From Chara braunii (taxonomy: Eukaryota; Streptophyta; Charophyceae; Charales; Characeae), in contig BFEA01000605.1 in NCBI GenBank assembly GCA_003427395.1, positions 680,476-707,745 on the forward strand: DNA of 27,270 nt, read 5' to 3'. This document shows positions 1 to 9,044 of this stretch, one piece after another; the first letter of the stretch is position 1, and the number at the start of each line of letters is the position of its first letter. The notes beneath the pieces are model-generated. The model was not told where the DNA came from. It saw nothing but the letters and a program-made list of their open reading frames with translations, and ran no database searches. A program made the translations under genes and the position numbers.

Positions 1-68
1 CTTCTGTGTACACAACGACCCCATTCTCGAGAAGAGAGCACCCTCATCATGACTGTATCCGGCCTGAA
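1..68. repeat. Inverted repeat, left arm
   Basis: The first 68 bases are the reverse complement of 1622-1690 with only a handful of mismatches. Shared blocks include GATACAGTCATGATGAGGGT and GTGCTCTCTTCTCG. The arm lies inside the LINE ORF1 frame. It could be the end of a terminal-inverted-repeat element, or two opposed copies of the same ORF1 segment. The window starts at the outer end of the similarity, so the true boundary cannot be set. Confidence 0.8.
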
Positions 69-842
69 ACAGAACTTGTGTACATTCAAGACCACTGAGG
101 CCTCATTTGTGGCGTAAGTGTTCTCAAACGTACACACGTCCATTTTCAATCTGGACTCGCGCGATCTATCGATACCGAATTTAGCATTAACCAAATGAGG
201 CATCGATTCGTCCTCCACCGGTTCAAACTCCTTAACGATGGGTCCTATCGCCTTTTTCACCATGGTGCAAATGAAGGAAAGAGAGTATAGCGGAAACCTT
301 ACCACCATTACCCAGTAATTTTCCACCCTCTCCCTCTCTCTTTCCGTTTCCCATTCATTTTTAGGAAGCCACGATCGAATAATTACCTTGTATTTCTGTC
401 TATCCAAAGTGAAGTTGATCTCCGGCTTCCTACCCATCATTGACACTTTCGCCTCTATCGACCTAGCAATGTTCGTAACCATTGATCTACCCTCCACGTG
501 AGTGGAGCCCCTTCCCAATGCTTTGAATTCCGGCCTCAATCGCCCATCCTCTAGATTCCGTACAAATTGTAACTTCTCCTTGTTTTCCAAGTTCTTGGCT
601 TTTCCTCCGAAAATGAACACCACCGTATGATCCTTCAGCCACTGAATCTGGATCTTGTTGAAATCTTCATGAACCACGCCGTTGATGCTGTCCTCTTCCG
701 TGTCCACTTCCAGGTACTGGTCTAGATCCAGAATATTGCCCTGAATAAAACACTGCTGGAGCAGTGTTTGGATACGTTGTTCCTCTGCCCCATCGATGCT
801 CGACGCCTGGTCCTGTTCACCCCCTTCTGTGTCCTGGTCCAT
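1..842 (-). CDS. LINE-type ORF1 (DUF4283-like), 5' part, truncated by the window edge
   Basis: Reading the minus strand from the ATG at 842 gives 280 codons without a stop, continuing past position 1. The start has a good context (AAAATGG). The protein opens with an acidic, Gln-rich stretch. Around residues 72-95 it has WLKDHTVVFIFGG, and around residues 170-220 it has YWVMVVRFPLYSLSF followed by KKAIGPIVKEFEP and NAKFGID. This spacing (W-V-x-FPL..., then a helix ending IG.., then a short strand) is the plan of the DUF4283 region in ORF1 of plant L1-like non-LTR retrotransposons, an RNA-binding, gag-like protein. The CCHC knuckle and the ORF2 reverse transcriptase would lie left of the window and are not seen. 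The frame is fully open, so the copy may be young. Family assignment rests on pattern recall only. Confidence 0.55.
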   Translation of the reverse strand, partial: MDQDTEGGEQDQASSIDGAEEQRIQTLLQQCFIQGNILDLDQYLEVDTEEDSINGVVHEDFNKIQIQWLKDHTVVFIFGGKAKNLENKEKLQFVRNLEDGRLRPEFKALGRGSTHVEGRSMVTNIARSIEAKVSMMGRKPEINFTLDRQKYKVIIRSWLPKNEWETERERERVENYWVMVVRFPLYSLSFICTMVKKAIGPIVKEFEPVEDESMPHLVNAKFGIDRSRESRLKMDVCTFENTYATNEASVVLNVHKFCFRPDTVMMRVLSSREWGRCVHR

Positions 843-1607
843 TTTATCAGCTCTCAGGAGAAAGGAAAGGGAATACTGAGATGTTCGCCGCCCGATGGAC
901 CTTGGCCTTCACTTAGGGAGAGTAACGATTGTACGATTCTTGTTTAGCGAGAGAGAGTAGATCTCGTCATTGTATTGGTCAAGGGGAGAGTGCAGGAGGA
1001 GAGGAGCAATTAGGAATGATGAAGGGAATTTAGGGATAATGATTACGGGAAGAAATCCGGGGTCGATCGTGTCGCTTTCCTGGGAAGGTGAAAGTGGGAC
1101 AGAAAGAACCTTTCCTTGTTTACGTTCCTTAGATTCCTCAGTAGGGAAAGGAATGAAGGATCGAAACGCGACAATGGGGCGATATTATAGATGTCTACTT
1201 GGTTAAAGATAGGAAAGAACAAGAGAGGTTGTGATGGAAAGGAAAAATTTCCAGAATTGGCTGCGATCCAGAAAACCTATTGCGGTAATACTGATCGTGG
1301 TAAGCGAAATCATAATAGAGAGGAGTATCTGGAGACGCTTCTGTGAAGGTCTGGAGACAGGGCGAGAAGAGCTCGCCTTGTCTATGTAGCATCTGGTAAT
1401 TTCTATTTTGGGACTTTGCCCCGGTAAGCCGCGCATCCTACTCCACTTCTAGCAAACGAAATGGAGCTACCATGAGAGGTTGATGCTCCCCTTAACTCGC
1501 CATCGTTGATGGTAAGTTAGGGTTAGCCAAGTTACACTAGCACGGTAACTCGCGCTGGCGCAAGCGTAGGCATCGCAGCTGAAACCGCGTTCCGATCGCC
1601 CTCCCTT
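843..1607. other. Non-coding stretch upstream of the LINE ORF1
   Basis: No convincing gene is seen here; short open frames on both strands lack recognisable domains. On the minus strand this would be the 5' untranslated leader of the LINE. Read on that strand it is pyrimidine-rich close to the ORF (CCTTTCCTTTCTCC type runs). The 1441-1607 part has no visible similarity to the LINE leader and may be host DNA or another insertion. Confidence 0.4.
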
Positions 1608-1610
1608 TCC

Positions 1611-1690
1611 ACACACGTTCATTTTCAGGCCGGATACAGTCATGATGAGGGTGCTCTCTTCTCGGGAGTGGGGTCATTGTGAACACAGAA
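1611..1690. repeat. Inverted repeat, right arm (second ORF1 segment, plus orientation)
   Basis: On the plus strand this reads the same protein segment that the left arm encodes on the minus strand (FRPDTVMMRVLSSREWG). Weaker similarity begins near 1611. It stops abruptly at CACAGAAG, after which the DNA becomes A-rich. It is therefore a short isolated piece of a LINE ORF1 in opposite orientation to the long copy. Confidence 0.7.
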
Positions 1691-1764
1691 GAAAAAAAAA
1701 ACAAAAATGAGAAAAAAAGAAGTCCACAGAAGAAAAAAAAACAAAAATGAGAAAAAAAAGAAGA
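1684..1764. repeat. A-rich 41-bp tandem duplication
   Basis: CACAGAAG followed by an A run, CAAAAATGAG, another A run and GAAG occurs twice with period 41 (1684-1724 and 1725-1764). It directly follows the right inverted-repeat arm and directly precedes the U2 fragment. An A-rich tail or target region of a retrotransposed sequence is the simplest reading. Confidence 0.85.
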
Positions 1765-1772
1765 TTCATTCT

Positions 1773-1868
1773 AGCTTTCTCGGCCTTTTGGCTAAGATCA
1801 AGTGTAGTATCTGTTCTGATCCCTGGTCCATCCGACCATTTGACAAAAAAAAAAAAAAAAAAAAAAAA
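1773..1868 (+). pseudogene. U2 snRNA 5' fragment fused to unrelated sequence and poly(A)
   Basis: About 43 nt from 1774 match the 5' end of U2 spliceosomal RNA: stem-loop I (GGCCTTTTGGCTAAGATC) and then the branch-point recognition segment (GTGTAGTATCTGTTCT). The CTTTCTCGG start is the plant form. After TGTTCT the match ends. Instead of the Sm-site half there are about 27 nt of unrelated sequence (CCCTGGTCCATCCGACC) and a run of 24 A at 1845-1868. No upstream snRNA promoter element is visible. This is a processed, chimeric retrocopy of U2 RNA and not a working gene; the alternative is the head of a U2-derived SINE. No clear target-site duplication was found. Confidence 0.85.
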
Positions 1869-2435
1869 GTTTTGCACGTTTGGTGAGTAGTGCAGCCAAG
1901 CCCAGAGAATAAGCAAAGCCCTCAGAATCACGTGCAGAGACCAACACGGCTTAGCTACGTGAGCAACCCATAACTGCTGAAGCACAAACTTGAACTTGAA
2001 TCCTGCGGATATATTCGGCCAGCTCGTGCTCTATACCATATTGATTGCATGCCTCGATGTTGAGGGAGGGTCTGCACTTTAGTGTTGCGGGACCCTCCAG
2101 GTAGCATGCATGGGCCGTTTGAGCCGTGTTAGGGGGATTCCCCCACCGGCCCCCCAAAAAAAAAAGGACCTTTGATATGGCGGGGGGTGATGCAGTAGGG
2201 AGGGTGGGCCTGCGGTTTTTTTTTTTTTTGCACTTTTGGGGTTCCTTGAACGAGGCCCACCACCCCATAGTCCGTGACGTGCGCGTGCGCCCCCACGTGT
2301 CGCGTTCAATTTTTTCATGCCACGTGGCGCGTAGCGCGTTTGAACGCGATTGAACGCGGCCCCTGGGGATATGAACGCGCGCGTTTGAACGTGAATGTGT
2401 GTTCGGCGCGTTCAAGCGGTTACACAGGCTAAAAG
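1869..2435. other. Non-coding stretch with poly(A)/poly(T) runs and a CGCGTTCAA cluster
   Basis: No gene is supported. It contains an A run near 2155-2165, a T run near 2216-2230, two CACGTG G-box cores (2294-2299 and 2321-2326, the second inside the perfect palindrome GCCACGTGGC), and a cluster of CGCGTTCAA/TTGAACGCG words at 2301-2415. Open frames across it are by-products of low-complexity sequence. Confidence 0.5.
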
Positions 2436-2984
2436 CATTCTTAGGGAACCTTGCGGTCATGTTCAAAACTTGTTGGCGTAGCACTAGATGATCACCAAAC
2501 AATTTTGGATGTCGATTGTATGGACACATCATATGATGCTTACAAGCAAGCAGTGACTGATTGCAGGACCTTCTATCCGGTGTGGATCTTTGAGAGCAGA
2601 TTTGATGCAATCCACCGTTAGATTCATTCCGGCGAGGGGGACCTGCCATCCTGCCGCTGTTTACTGTACTTATCACGTGGGAATCGACGGCGTGAGGAAC
2701 TGACAATGAACATTCTTAGGGGATTTTGCGACCGTGTTTGGAACTTATTGGCGTAGCAGTAGATGCTCACCAAGCAGTTCTGGATGTCGGTTATATCGAC
2801 ACATCATATGATGCCTTACAAGAAAACTGTGGTCGGATCGCGGCCCCCATCCCCGTTGTGGATCTTTGAGAGCTAATTTGATGCAATCCACCATTAGATC
2901 TACATCGGAGAGGCGGACCGGTCATCCTGCCGCGGTTCAGTGTAGTCATCATGTGGGCGTCCACAACGCAAGAACCCGACGATG
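2436..2984. repeat. Satellite-like tandem dimer, 275-bp period
   Basis: Copy 1 (2436-2710) and copy 2 (2711-2984) align along their whole length. Anchors are CATTCTTAGGG, TTGGCGTAGCA, GACACATCATATGATG, GTGGATCTTTGAGAGC and TTTGATGCAATCCACC. The copies have diverged by roughly a fifth. Both carry the palindrome CATATG. There is no coding signal. Confidence 0.9.
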
Positions 2985-4056
2985 TTCCAATTGGGACGTG
3001 CTCTGGCTTCGTGATGTGCAGGTGCTTACCGACGGTTCGTTTGATCCCCTCCTTGACATGAGCATCTTTTCATCGAAAACATGCATGCATTTTACATCAA
3101 GATGAGAGATCGAAACATTTGCAAGGTTACTATTGTGGAAGTATGGAGAAATGGAGAGAGGAAAACATTTGTAGGTTGCCTGTTGTTTTTGTAAAGGTCA
3201 AGTTGAAGCAAAGTGCGAGGGAATTGCTCGGGGTTCACACGAGAAGTGCGAATGAACTCGCACTTAGATGGAGAAGCAGGTGCGCGCACCATCAGCACGA
3301 TGATTTAATATGGATGTTGGCTTGTCATTTGTATATTACCGGGTGAAAATGTCGTCAAATCTTTGTGCGGGGAAGATCCATATCAATTCCTATAAATAAC
3401 TCTTGTCATCACCTTCAAGGTGCCTGGTGTTTTTCTAAAGGTGAAGTTGTACACCACACGGAGAGTTTTTAGAAATCATTCAATGCAAAATAAATAATTT
3501 AATGACAAATTGCAAAGTACACAGAGGCATTTTTAAAAATAATTCAATGCAAAATTGCAAAGTATACGGAAGCTTTCCAAAAATCACAAAGTACATGAAG
3601 TCTTTCCAAAAGTCATTGAACGACACGTTCTAAGGCACATGTAGGCTTTCCAAAAATCATTCAAGCCAACGTCGTATAGTCTACATGACATGCCCTTATT
3701 TAAAGAAGACGCTTCCGTACAGTCCATATGACACGCCCTCGTCGCCACAAGCCGAAAAGTCCAACATTACACTTGAAACAAACTCTACCTCAAATACGAA
3801 CATGTCGAACAGAAGTTCAACCGAAGTTCTACACGAAAGTTGATTCAAGCCGAAGACCTACACAAGCGCTGATTCGTGCCGAAGACCTACATTAGACAAA
3901 AGCTCATCCAAACCCGACATGATGTCCACCTGCCTACACAAGTCCCACATAGAAGCTCATCCAAGCCCGACATGATGTCCACAACGTGATAGGGTCAGTC
4001 CCACTACACGCATAAGAACATTCATGATGAGAGATTCTAAAGGCGTGAGGTGATAA
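2985..4056. other. Repeat-rich non-coding DNA
   Basis: No gene is seen. It contains a perfect palindromic motif at 3244-3265, and a degenerate tandem array at about 3465-3665 built on CAAAGTACA and TTTCCAAAAATCATTCAA. It also has two paired short repeats at about 3838-3985: GCCGAAGACCTACA twice, and CCCGACATGATGTCCAC twice. Confidence 0.5.
3244..3265. repeat. Single palindromic motif, perfect form
   Basis: AAGTGCGA-ATGAAC-TCGCACTT: 8-bp perfect arms, 6-nt loop. Same family as the cluster at 11130-12140. Confidence 0.8.
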
Positions 4057-4059
4057 ATG

Positions 4060-4395
4060 CGATTCTATTCGCATATAGAATCCGAATATCCTGAGACAAT
4101 GAGTATCTTCGTAGCATGCGTCGCGTGAAAAGAGTCAGTACGATCTTCATGGTAGCAGCATGTACAGTCTTCGGGTAGCCTCGCGCGATCGTCGTCGTTG
4201 CGCTCGTCTATGTTGAACTCAATTAAAAGGACTTGGTTCGGAAATTCAGGCCTGAAGATCTACTTCGGTATTCGGCAAGTCGCGCATGGGGGATTTGAAA
4301 TTGCTCCAGTGACGGATATGAAACGGACAACGGTCTGCCCAGAACAGGGGACTGTCATCATCTTCTCTCACGCCGGATACAAGGAATAGTTCTTC
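4060..4395 (-). pseudogene. Possible decayed coding fragment, unknown
   Basis: On the minus strand one frame reads coding-like residues, interrupted by one TAG near 4276. It includes SGQTVVRFISVTG, then NPPCATC (a C-x2-C pair), then PNQVLLIEFNIDERNDD, and ends at a TAG near 4068. I do not recognise the protein. It lies downstream of the 4518-4805 frame on the same strand, so both could be parts of one decayed element. The frame is short and could be chance. Confidence 0.25.
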
Positions 4396-4517
4396 ATCCA
4401 AGCACGAGCCGATATGCATGATGAAGATCGTTCAGAAAAACGTAATGGCAGGCTCACAACCTTCTGGCATTCTATCGAAAGATGTGCTGGTTACGTATGA
4501 ATAATACAAACAACTTC

Positions 4518-4805
4518 TCAACTCCCCTTCGGACGCAAGAAATTAATTTTGAAGACGGGCCTGTCGCGTAGCGTGACCATCACAATGTACTGAAAAGCTG
4601 GGGTAGGCGGGGGCGAAACAGACGGTTGAACACGAGCGCGAACGTCTTCGGGGACCGGAAGGTAGCGGTATCTGGGAAACCCAATATTTCCAAACCACTC
4701 TAAACCATAAATGTTCTCAGTTGCGGCAACAACCGCACTTCGCGGACTTTTGTAGTAGCCGCGGTCTCTGACAACGACCGTCTCACTGACACTTCCAGAC
4801 GACAT
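4518..4805 (-). CDS. Small hypothetical protein or exon (95 aa)
   Basis: A 95-codon frame starts at ATG 4805 on the minus strand. The sequence just upstream (CCCTCTTCTGATGCAG) is a good 3' splice site, so this may be an internal exon. Composition looks protein-like: an N-terminal Ser/Val-rich part, GYYKSPRS, then GLEWFGNIGFPRYRYLPVP, then a Pro-rich patch and a C-terminal strand-like segment. No family is recognised. It lies on the same strand as the decayed genes at 5092-8498. Confidence 0.35.
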   Translation of the reverse strand: MSSGSVSETVVVRDRGYYKSPRSAVVAATENIYGLEWFGNIGFPRYRYLPVPEDVRARVQPSVSPPPTPAFQYIVMVTLRDRPVFKINFLRPKGS

Positions 4806-5091
4806 CCTGCATCAGAAGAGGGAACAGCGCCCTTACATGTGTCAAACATTCCACCTTGTCATACACAGAGAGGTGGGTAAACGACAAAGTTGAGACCGAC
4901 TGATGTTGGCAATGTGCGAATGAACTCATATACAGATAGACAGTTTGTCATACAACGGGGTATACCAAACGGGATGGGGCATGATGAACGAGAGATAAGT
5001 AAGGGGGCGAACATGGAATTCAATGGGTTGTAAGCATAGTGCAAGTCTATTCGCACTAGAGAAAACACGAAGCAACTAATTCAGAACGCCG

Positions 5092-6015
5092 CTAGTGAAG
5101 ATATAGATATCCAGCATCGCAGTAAGGGCAGTCACACACATATCTCGTATTCCCGTTGTGCAGTGTCACTTCTTGAGGTCCGGAGGCTGAGTAATCCAGA
5201 TGGCGGTAAACAAATCGCATTTCGTTATCCCTATGTTCGACTGTGAAATTTATTTCGTCGCAACTATCGAAGAGGTAGTAGTGAAGTTGTTGGTGCACCA
5301 AACAGTCAATCCGCAAATGCAGTTCATCTTTGAGTGCTTGATCTATGGCGAGCCTGTTTTTGAACCGTACAAGGGAACCAGTACGGCCTGTTGTGTGAAA
5401 CGCTTGAAAAGAAGTGAGTTTGACACCGTGAAATTCCTCCTTTGCGAGAAAACGAGCTCTCATTCGCCGATCATCCACCTTCACGGCAGTGAAGAGCGTC
5501 ACGACGGTGGTGCCTTGATTACACACCCTCACTCCACCGAAGTAGTCTATGATAACTGGCGCCGACTTCGTCGGTTGGCAGAGGCAAAACCAGGCACAAA
5601 GTTTTTGATGCATTTTGTCCAACGACGCCCACTTAAGTTTCTCACATACAATGTGCCATGCTTCAACCATCTTAGAAGTTTGGACGGGTTCCTCTTTGAC
5701 GGATTCCCGCTTCAGAAGTGACTCCAACCCGATAGGGTATGCCTGTACATCCTTCATCAGAGTGTACAGGTACCAAAAGTTTGACCCTGCATCATGGCAA
5801 ATCCGAAGGTGTCATTTTTTCGCACTTTGCCACGAAGGGATTTCCCCGCCTAGGGCAACATCGTTCTCGAGGTGAAGGTAGTCACGGTCCAGACCAGAGC
5901 GTCCAATGTCTTCCCAAATGTTCTTCGATAAAATGATCAGATCGATCTCTGGCGCTGAGGAGTTCGTACTCCGCGACGAAGTCCTGATATCCATTCTGCA
6001 CCCGGAGAAACGCAA
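5092..6015 (-). pseudogene. Unknown gene, copy A, with C-P-Y-C-D terminus; broken
   Basis: The minus frame from 6015 to 5092 is interrupted once by TGA (5812-5814) and continues in the same frame to TAG 5092-5094. Residues include SKNIWEDIG, RDYLHLENDV, GSNFWYLYTLMKDVQ, APVIIDYFGGVRVCNQGTTV, LHLRIDCLVHQQLHYY and, at the end, VCDCPYCD, a cysteine cluster that could bind metal. Near 5955-5965 a frameshift separates an upstream piece (DFVAEYELLS) that aligns with copy B. The downstream copy at 6750-7617 aligns along the whole length, which confirms these frames were once coding. Function unknown; a mobile-element protein is likely from the context. Confidence 0.55.
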
Positions 6016-6077
6016 AGAAGCTCGTCAATTGCGATTCTCCCAAGTGCATAAGCAACAAATACAGGATCTTGATATGC
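6003..6077 (-). repeat. 75-bp duplicated segment, copy 1
   Basis: About 74 bases are nearly identical to 6494-6567, sharing GCGATTCTCCCAAGTGCA and AAGCAACAAATACAGGATCT. On the minus strand both read KILYLLL-HLGESQLT. This is the 5' segment of copy A, present a second time without the rest of the gene. Confidence 0.9.
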
Positions 6078-6105
6078 ACGAAAGGGTTCGATAATTGGGA
6101 ATTGG

Positions 6106-6280
6106 TTCGCACATCGCAAGAGAGCGCAAGTTTTATAACGGCCGTCGAATCCCGACTTATTTTCTACACGTCATTCTTGTGGGTCGATAACTGAGAGTAG
6201 ATTCGCACTTTGCAAGTGAGCGCAAGTCCTGCAACCGCCGCTTAATTTCGACTCATTTCCAACACGTCATTCATGTGGAA
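6106..6280. repeat. Degenerate tandem duplication, about 96-bp period
   Basis: TTCGCAC..TGCAAG..GAGCGCAAG, followed by AACCGCCG/AACGGCCG and ACACGTCATTC.TGTGG, occurs at 6106-6201 and again from 6202. Each unit starts with half of the dispersed TTCGCAC palindromic motif. Confidence 0.75.
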
Positions 6281-6493
6281 CGGTCAGACTACTCTCCTAT
6301 TGGCGACGATTTTCCTTACATATATTCACGGTGTCCGTTGCGACAGTACGGATAGTCGTACACATAATGGACCGTCGACAGACGATATTCCTCCTCTCGA
6401 AAAACAGTGTCTAAGTTGTGGTCCCTATGTTCCACTCTCCACAAAAACTCGCCACAGTTATCGAGAAGTTAGTGCAACAGAGAGTGCATCAAC

Positions 6494-6567
6494 GGAGAAA
6501 CACAAGGAAGCGCGTCAGTTGCGATTCTCCCAAGTGCACAAGCAACAAATACAGGATCTTGTATACG
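6494..6567 (-). repeat. 75-bp duplicated segment, copy 2
   Basis: Second copy of the 6003-6077 segment, about 90 percent identical by eye. On the minus strand the frame is closed by a stop right after it (FLVFLR then TGA), unlike copy A, where the frame continues into VQNGYQDF. It is a detached fragment. Confidence 0.85.
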
Positions 6568-6749
6568 GTCAGACCACTATACTTTTGAAGACCACGGGGT
6601 GGAAAAAGTGAAAACAATGACGAGTAGCTCAGACTAATGTCAACAACGCGTCCTCGATGAACCGCGAGGTTGTCCTGTGAGTACAACAGCAAAGTGCGAA
6701 CTAACACGGAGTTGTAGAAATCCCCAAATAGGAAGGCTCACAGAGCAGG

Positions 6750-7617
6750 TCAAGGCGACTGGTGTCCATCGTCACAGTAAGGACAATTGTAGATCTGTCT
6801 CTGCCTACCACCTACGAATTCCAATGTTTAGACACCCGAACGGTGATGTGAAACTTTTTGTAGAGTGTAGTCATTATAGTTGTCCTTGTGTTCCAACGTG
6901 AAGAATATATCCTCACATAATCCGAAAAGGAAGTGAAGTTGGGCATGCACCAAACAGTCAACCCTTAGATTCAATTCTTTTGCGAGCGAAGGATTTATTT
7001 CGAATCGATCACGGAAGCGCTTCAGAGCACCCGCGGACGTGGGCTCACGAAAGTCTTCCCTGACAAGGAAGAAATCTCTCATCGCTTACCACAAAGCTTG
7101 GCCGCCGTGAAAAGAGTTAGTACAGGGGTACCACGGTTGAACAGACGAACTCGGCCATGGTAGTCTATGATCACAGGAAAACGCAACTGCAGCTTCCCGA
7201 TGCAGTACCATGCCCAAGTTTAACATGCTGGTCGTCCATACAATCCCAGTCTTGTTCGAAGCGCAGCGAGTCCCGGAAATCTACCATATCCTCGACGTCG
7301 ACCTTCTCCTCCTAACTGGATGGAACTTCCCACAGTTGGACTTTTTCTAAACTCCAGTAGAGGTACCACATATTTGATCCTCTATCACAAACTATTGTAG
7401 TTTGTCCATCAACAACACGTGTATCAGGTGCAATGTAACCGTCGAGGCCGACCCCAGCCTCGATATGCAGATAATCGCTCTCAAGACTGAGCGTTCCTCG
7501 TGCCCAAATGCATTTGTTTATGATGATAAGATCCGTGTCCACATTCTCGATCGAAAAGGAATACTCGCTCGCGTACGACGGGTTTCGTAGGGCGCTGTCT
7601 CGTATATAACGTCGCAC
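6750..7617 (-). pseudogene. Unknown gene, copy B, with C-P-Y-C-D terminus; broken
   Basis: Paralogue of copy A on the same strand. The N-terminal block (7617-7312) reads SIENVDTDLIIINKCIW, SDYLHIEAGVGLDGYI and GSNMWYLYWSLEK, with an upstream piece SYASEYS. After a stop and frame changes at 7080-7312, the C-terminal block (7082-6750) reads FREPTSAG, LNLRVDCLVHAQLHFLFG and FTLEHKDN. A TAA follows, and the same frame then continues to YNCPYCDDGHQSP and a TGA at 6750-6752. Copy A shows the same order, so this is a tandem or dispersed duplicate that has decayed further. No known domain recognised. Confidence 0.5.
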
Positions 7618-7702
7618 GATGGTGTGTCGTCCTCATGCATCCTGTAGGACAAGAAACCGGAATTAGTTCGCAGCTAACAAATCCGAATCAGTTTGCATTT
7701 AA

Positions 7703-8498
7703 CTAAACGGGCACGTCGGACGGACCGGAAAGACAGCCATCCCCTAGGACCACAATCGCTTTGTCGCAAACGAATGTCGATATTGTTAGGCCTGTCACGA
7801 ATTTGCTCTCATCCGTCCCTTTGTGGAAAGTTCTTCTTCAGGAATAAGCCACGGTTTCGGCGCGTTGCCATTGTTCCTCGTCTGAAGTGGAAAGTTTCCA
7901 CCTCTTCGTCCAAGCGCCGAAGTACCTTTCTCGAAGATCGGATGAGTGACCAGGAGGCACCCACCACTGTATACATAAACAACCGAAATGAGGTGAGGAA
8001 CGGTCGTCCACAACCTCAGACTATGCTCTGCCAACCTTGAACGGGACACCTTGAGACAGTTCATCATCAGGCGGCCTAACAATCATAAAATCACCTTTGT
8101 TTATATGGTGCCGATGGTCGAAGTCCACTTTTGGACGGTCCGCCCTCGGTCCTACATATATAAGCGAAGCATCCGGCGAAGGAGGGTCGGTTTCTTGAAC
8201 TTCCTCCACAGTTTCGACTGATTGTGGCCAGAAGGTGTGAGGGTAGATCTAGGGCTCGTCCGCCCCGAGGACATCCTCTTCCTCACCCTCTTTCGTCTCC
8301 TTCTTTTGCTTTTGGATCATATCGTCCGCCTCGACGAAGATGGCTTTCCAGTAAGACAAATCATCCTCCCGCTTGTCGACCTCCTCTTTCCTATATGTCT
8401 GCCACATGTGTCTATGTTGTTCGAGGACGTCAAGAAATTTTTGGACACTGTCACGAGCCATCCGAAAATCCTCTTTAATGGCACGGGGAATAACACAT
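7703..8498 (-). pseudogene. Decayed mobile-element-like protein with W-rich domain
   Basis: One minus-strand frame runs from about 8498 to TAG 7703-7705, about 264 codons, broken only by TAG 8249-8251, TAG 8021-8023 and TGA 7838-7840. Residues in order: PRAIKEDFRMARDSVQKFL, an acidic Lys/Glu-rich helix (YRKEEVDKREDD, KQKKETKEGEEED), PDASLIYVGPR, INKGDFMIVRPPDDEL, GVPFKVGRA, then FGCLCIQWWVPPG, YFGAWTKRWK and EQWQRAETVAYS. The regular W spacing (QWW, W..RW, W) in the last 100 residues looks like a genuine conserved domain, though I cannot name it. A pyrimidine-AG sequence at the upstream end (CCCCTCCACAG) may be a splice acceptor or the element boundary; the minisatellite starts there. Confidence 0.5.
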
Positions 8499-8504
8499 GG
8501 CTGT

Positions 8505-8875
8505 GGAGGGGAGCGCAGCGATGATTAGCGATGGCACAACAATGGAGAAAGATGGCGCACCGAAGGAGATAGAAGGACAAAGATGGAGTGGCGATGGAGA
8601 TAGATTGGGAAAAATAGCGCAGCGATGGAGATAGATGAAGAAAGGTCGGGAGAGATCGCGCACCGGTGGAGAGAGATGGAGAGAGCACACGCAGCAATGG
8701 TTAGCGATGGCGCACCGATGGAGAGAGCAGGCGCAGCGATGGTTAGCGATGGCGCACCGATGAAGATACATGGTCCACCGATGGAGAGAGCAGGCACAAC
8801 GATGGTTAGTGATGGTGCAACGATGGAGATAGATGGCGCATCGATGGAGAGAGTTGGCGCAGCGATGAGAAAGAT
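8505..8875. repeat. GATGG-type minisatellite, first block
   Basis: Imperfect units of about 20-21 bp built on GATGGCGCAGCGATGGAGA, with variants (GCACCGATGGAGAGAGCAGG, GCGATGGTTAGCGATGG). The periodic open frames on both strands (for example HRCAISLHRCAI on the minus strand) are repeat artefacts, not genes. Confidence 0.9.
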
Positions 8876-9044
8876 TAGTTATTGCACAACATCATTTCAT
8901 GCCTGACTAATGTCGATCTACAAATCAGTTCCATTATCAAAGTGACATCCATCGCGTTAAACCTTCGTTAAGCATACCTGTCACTTGTTTCGTGCGATTC
9001 CACAATGATGAGCGGCTGCACCAACGGCGGCCTGAAACAACAAT

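Noticed and set aside
1500-1540. TTAGGGTTAG as interstitial telomere repeat
   Set aside because: Less than two units; chance occurrence.
1951-2706. 251-codon minus-strand open frame
   Set aside because: Runs across a poly(A)/poly(T) region and one unit of the 275-bp satellite; peptide composition is odd and no domain is seen.
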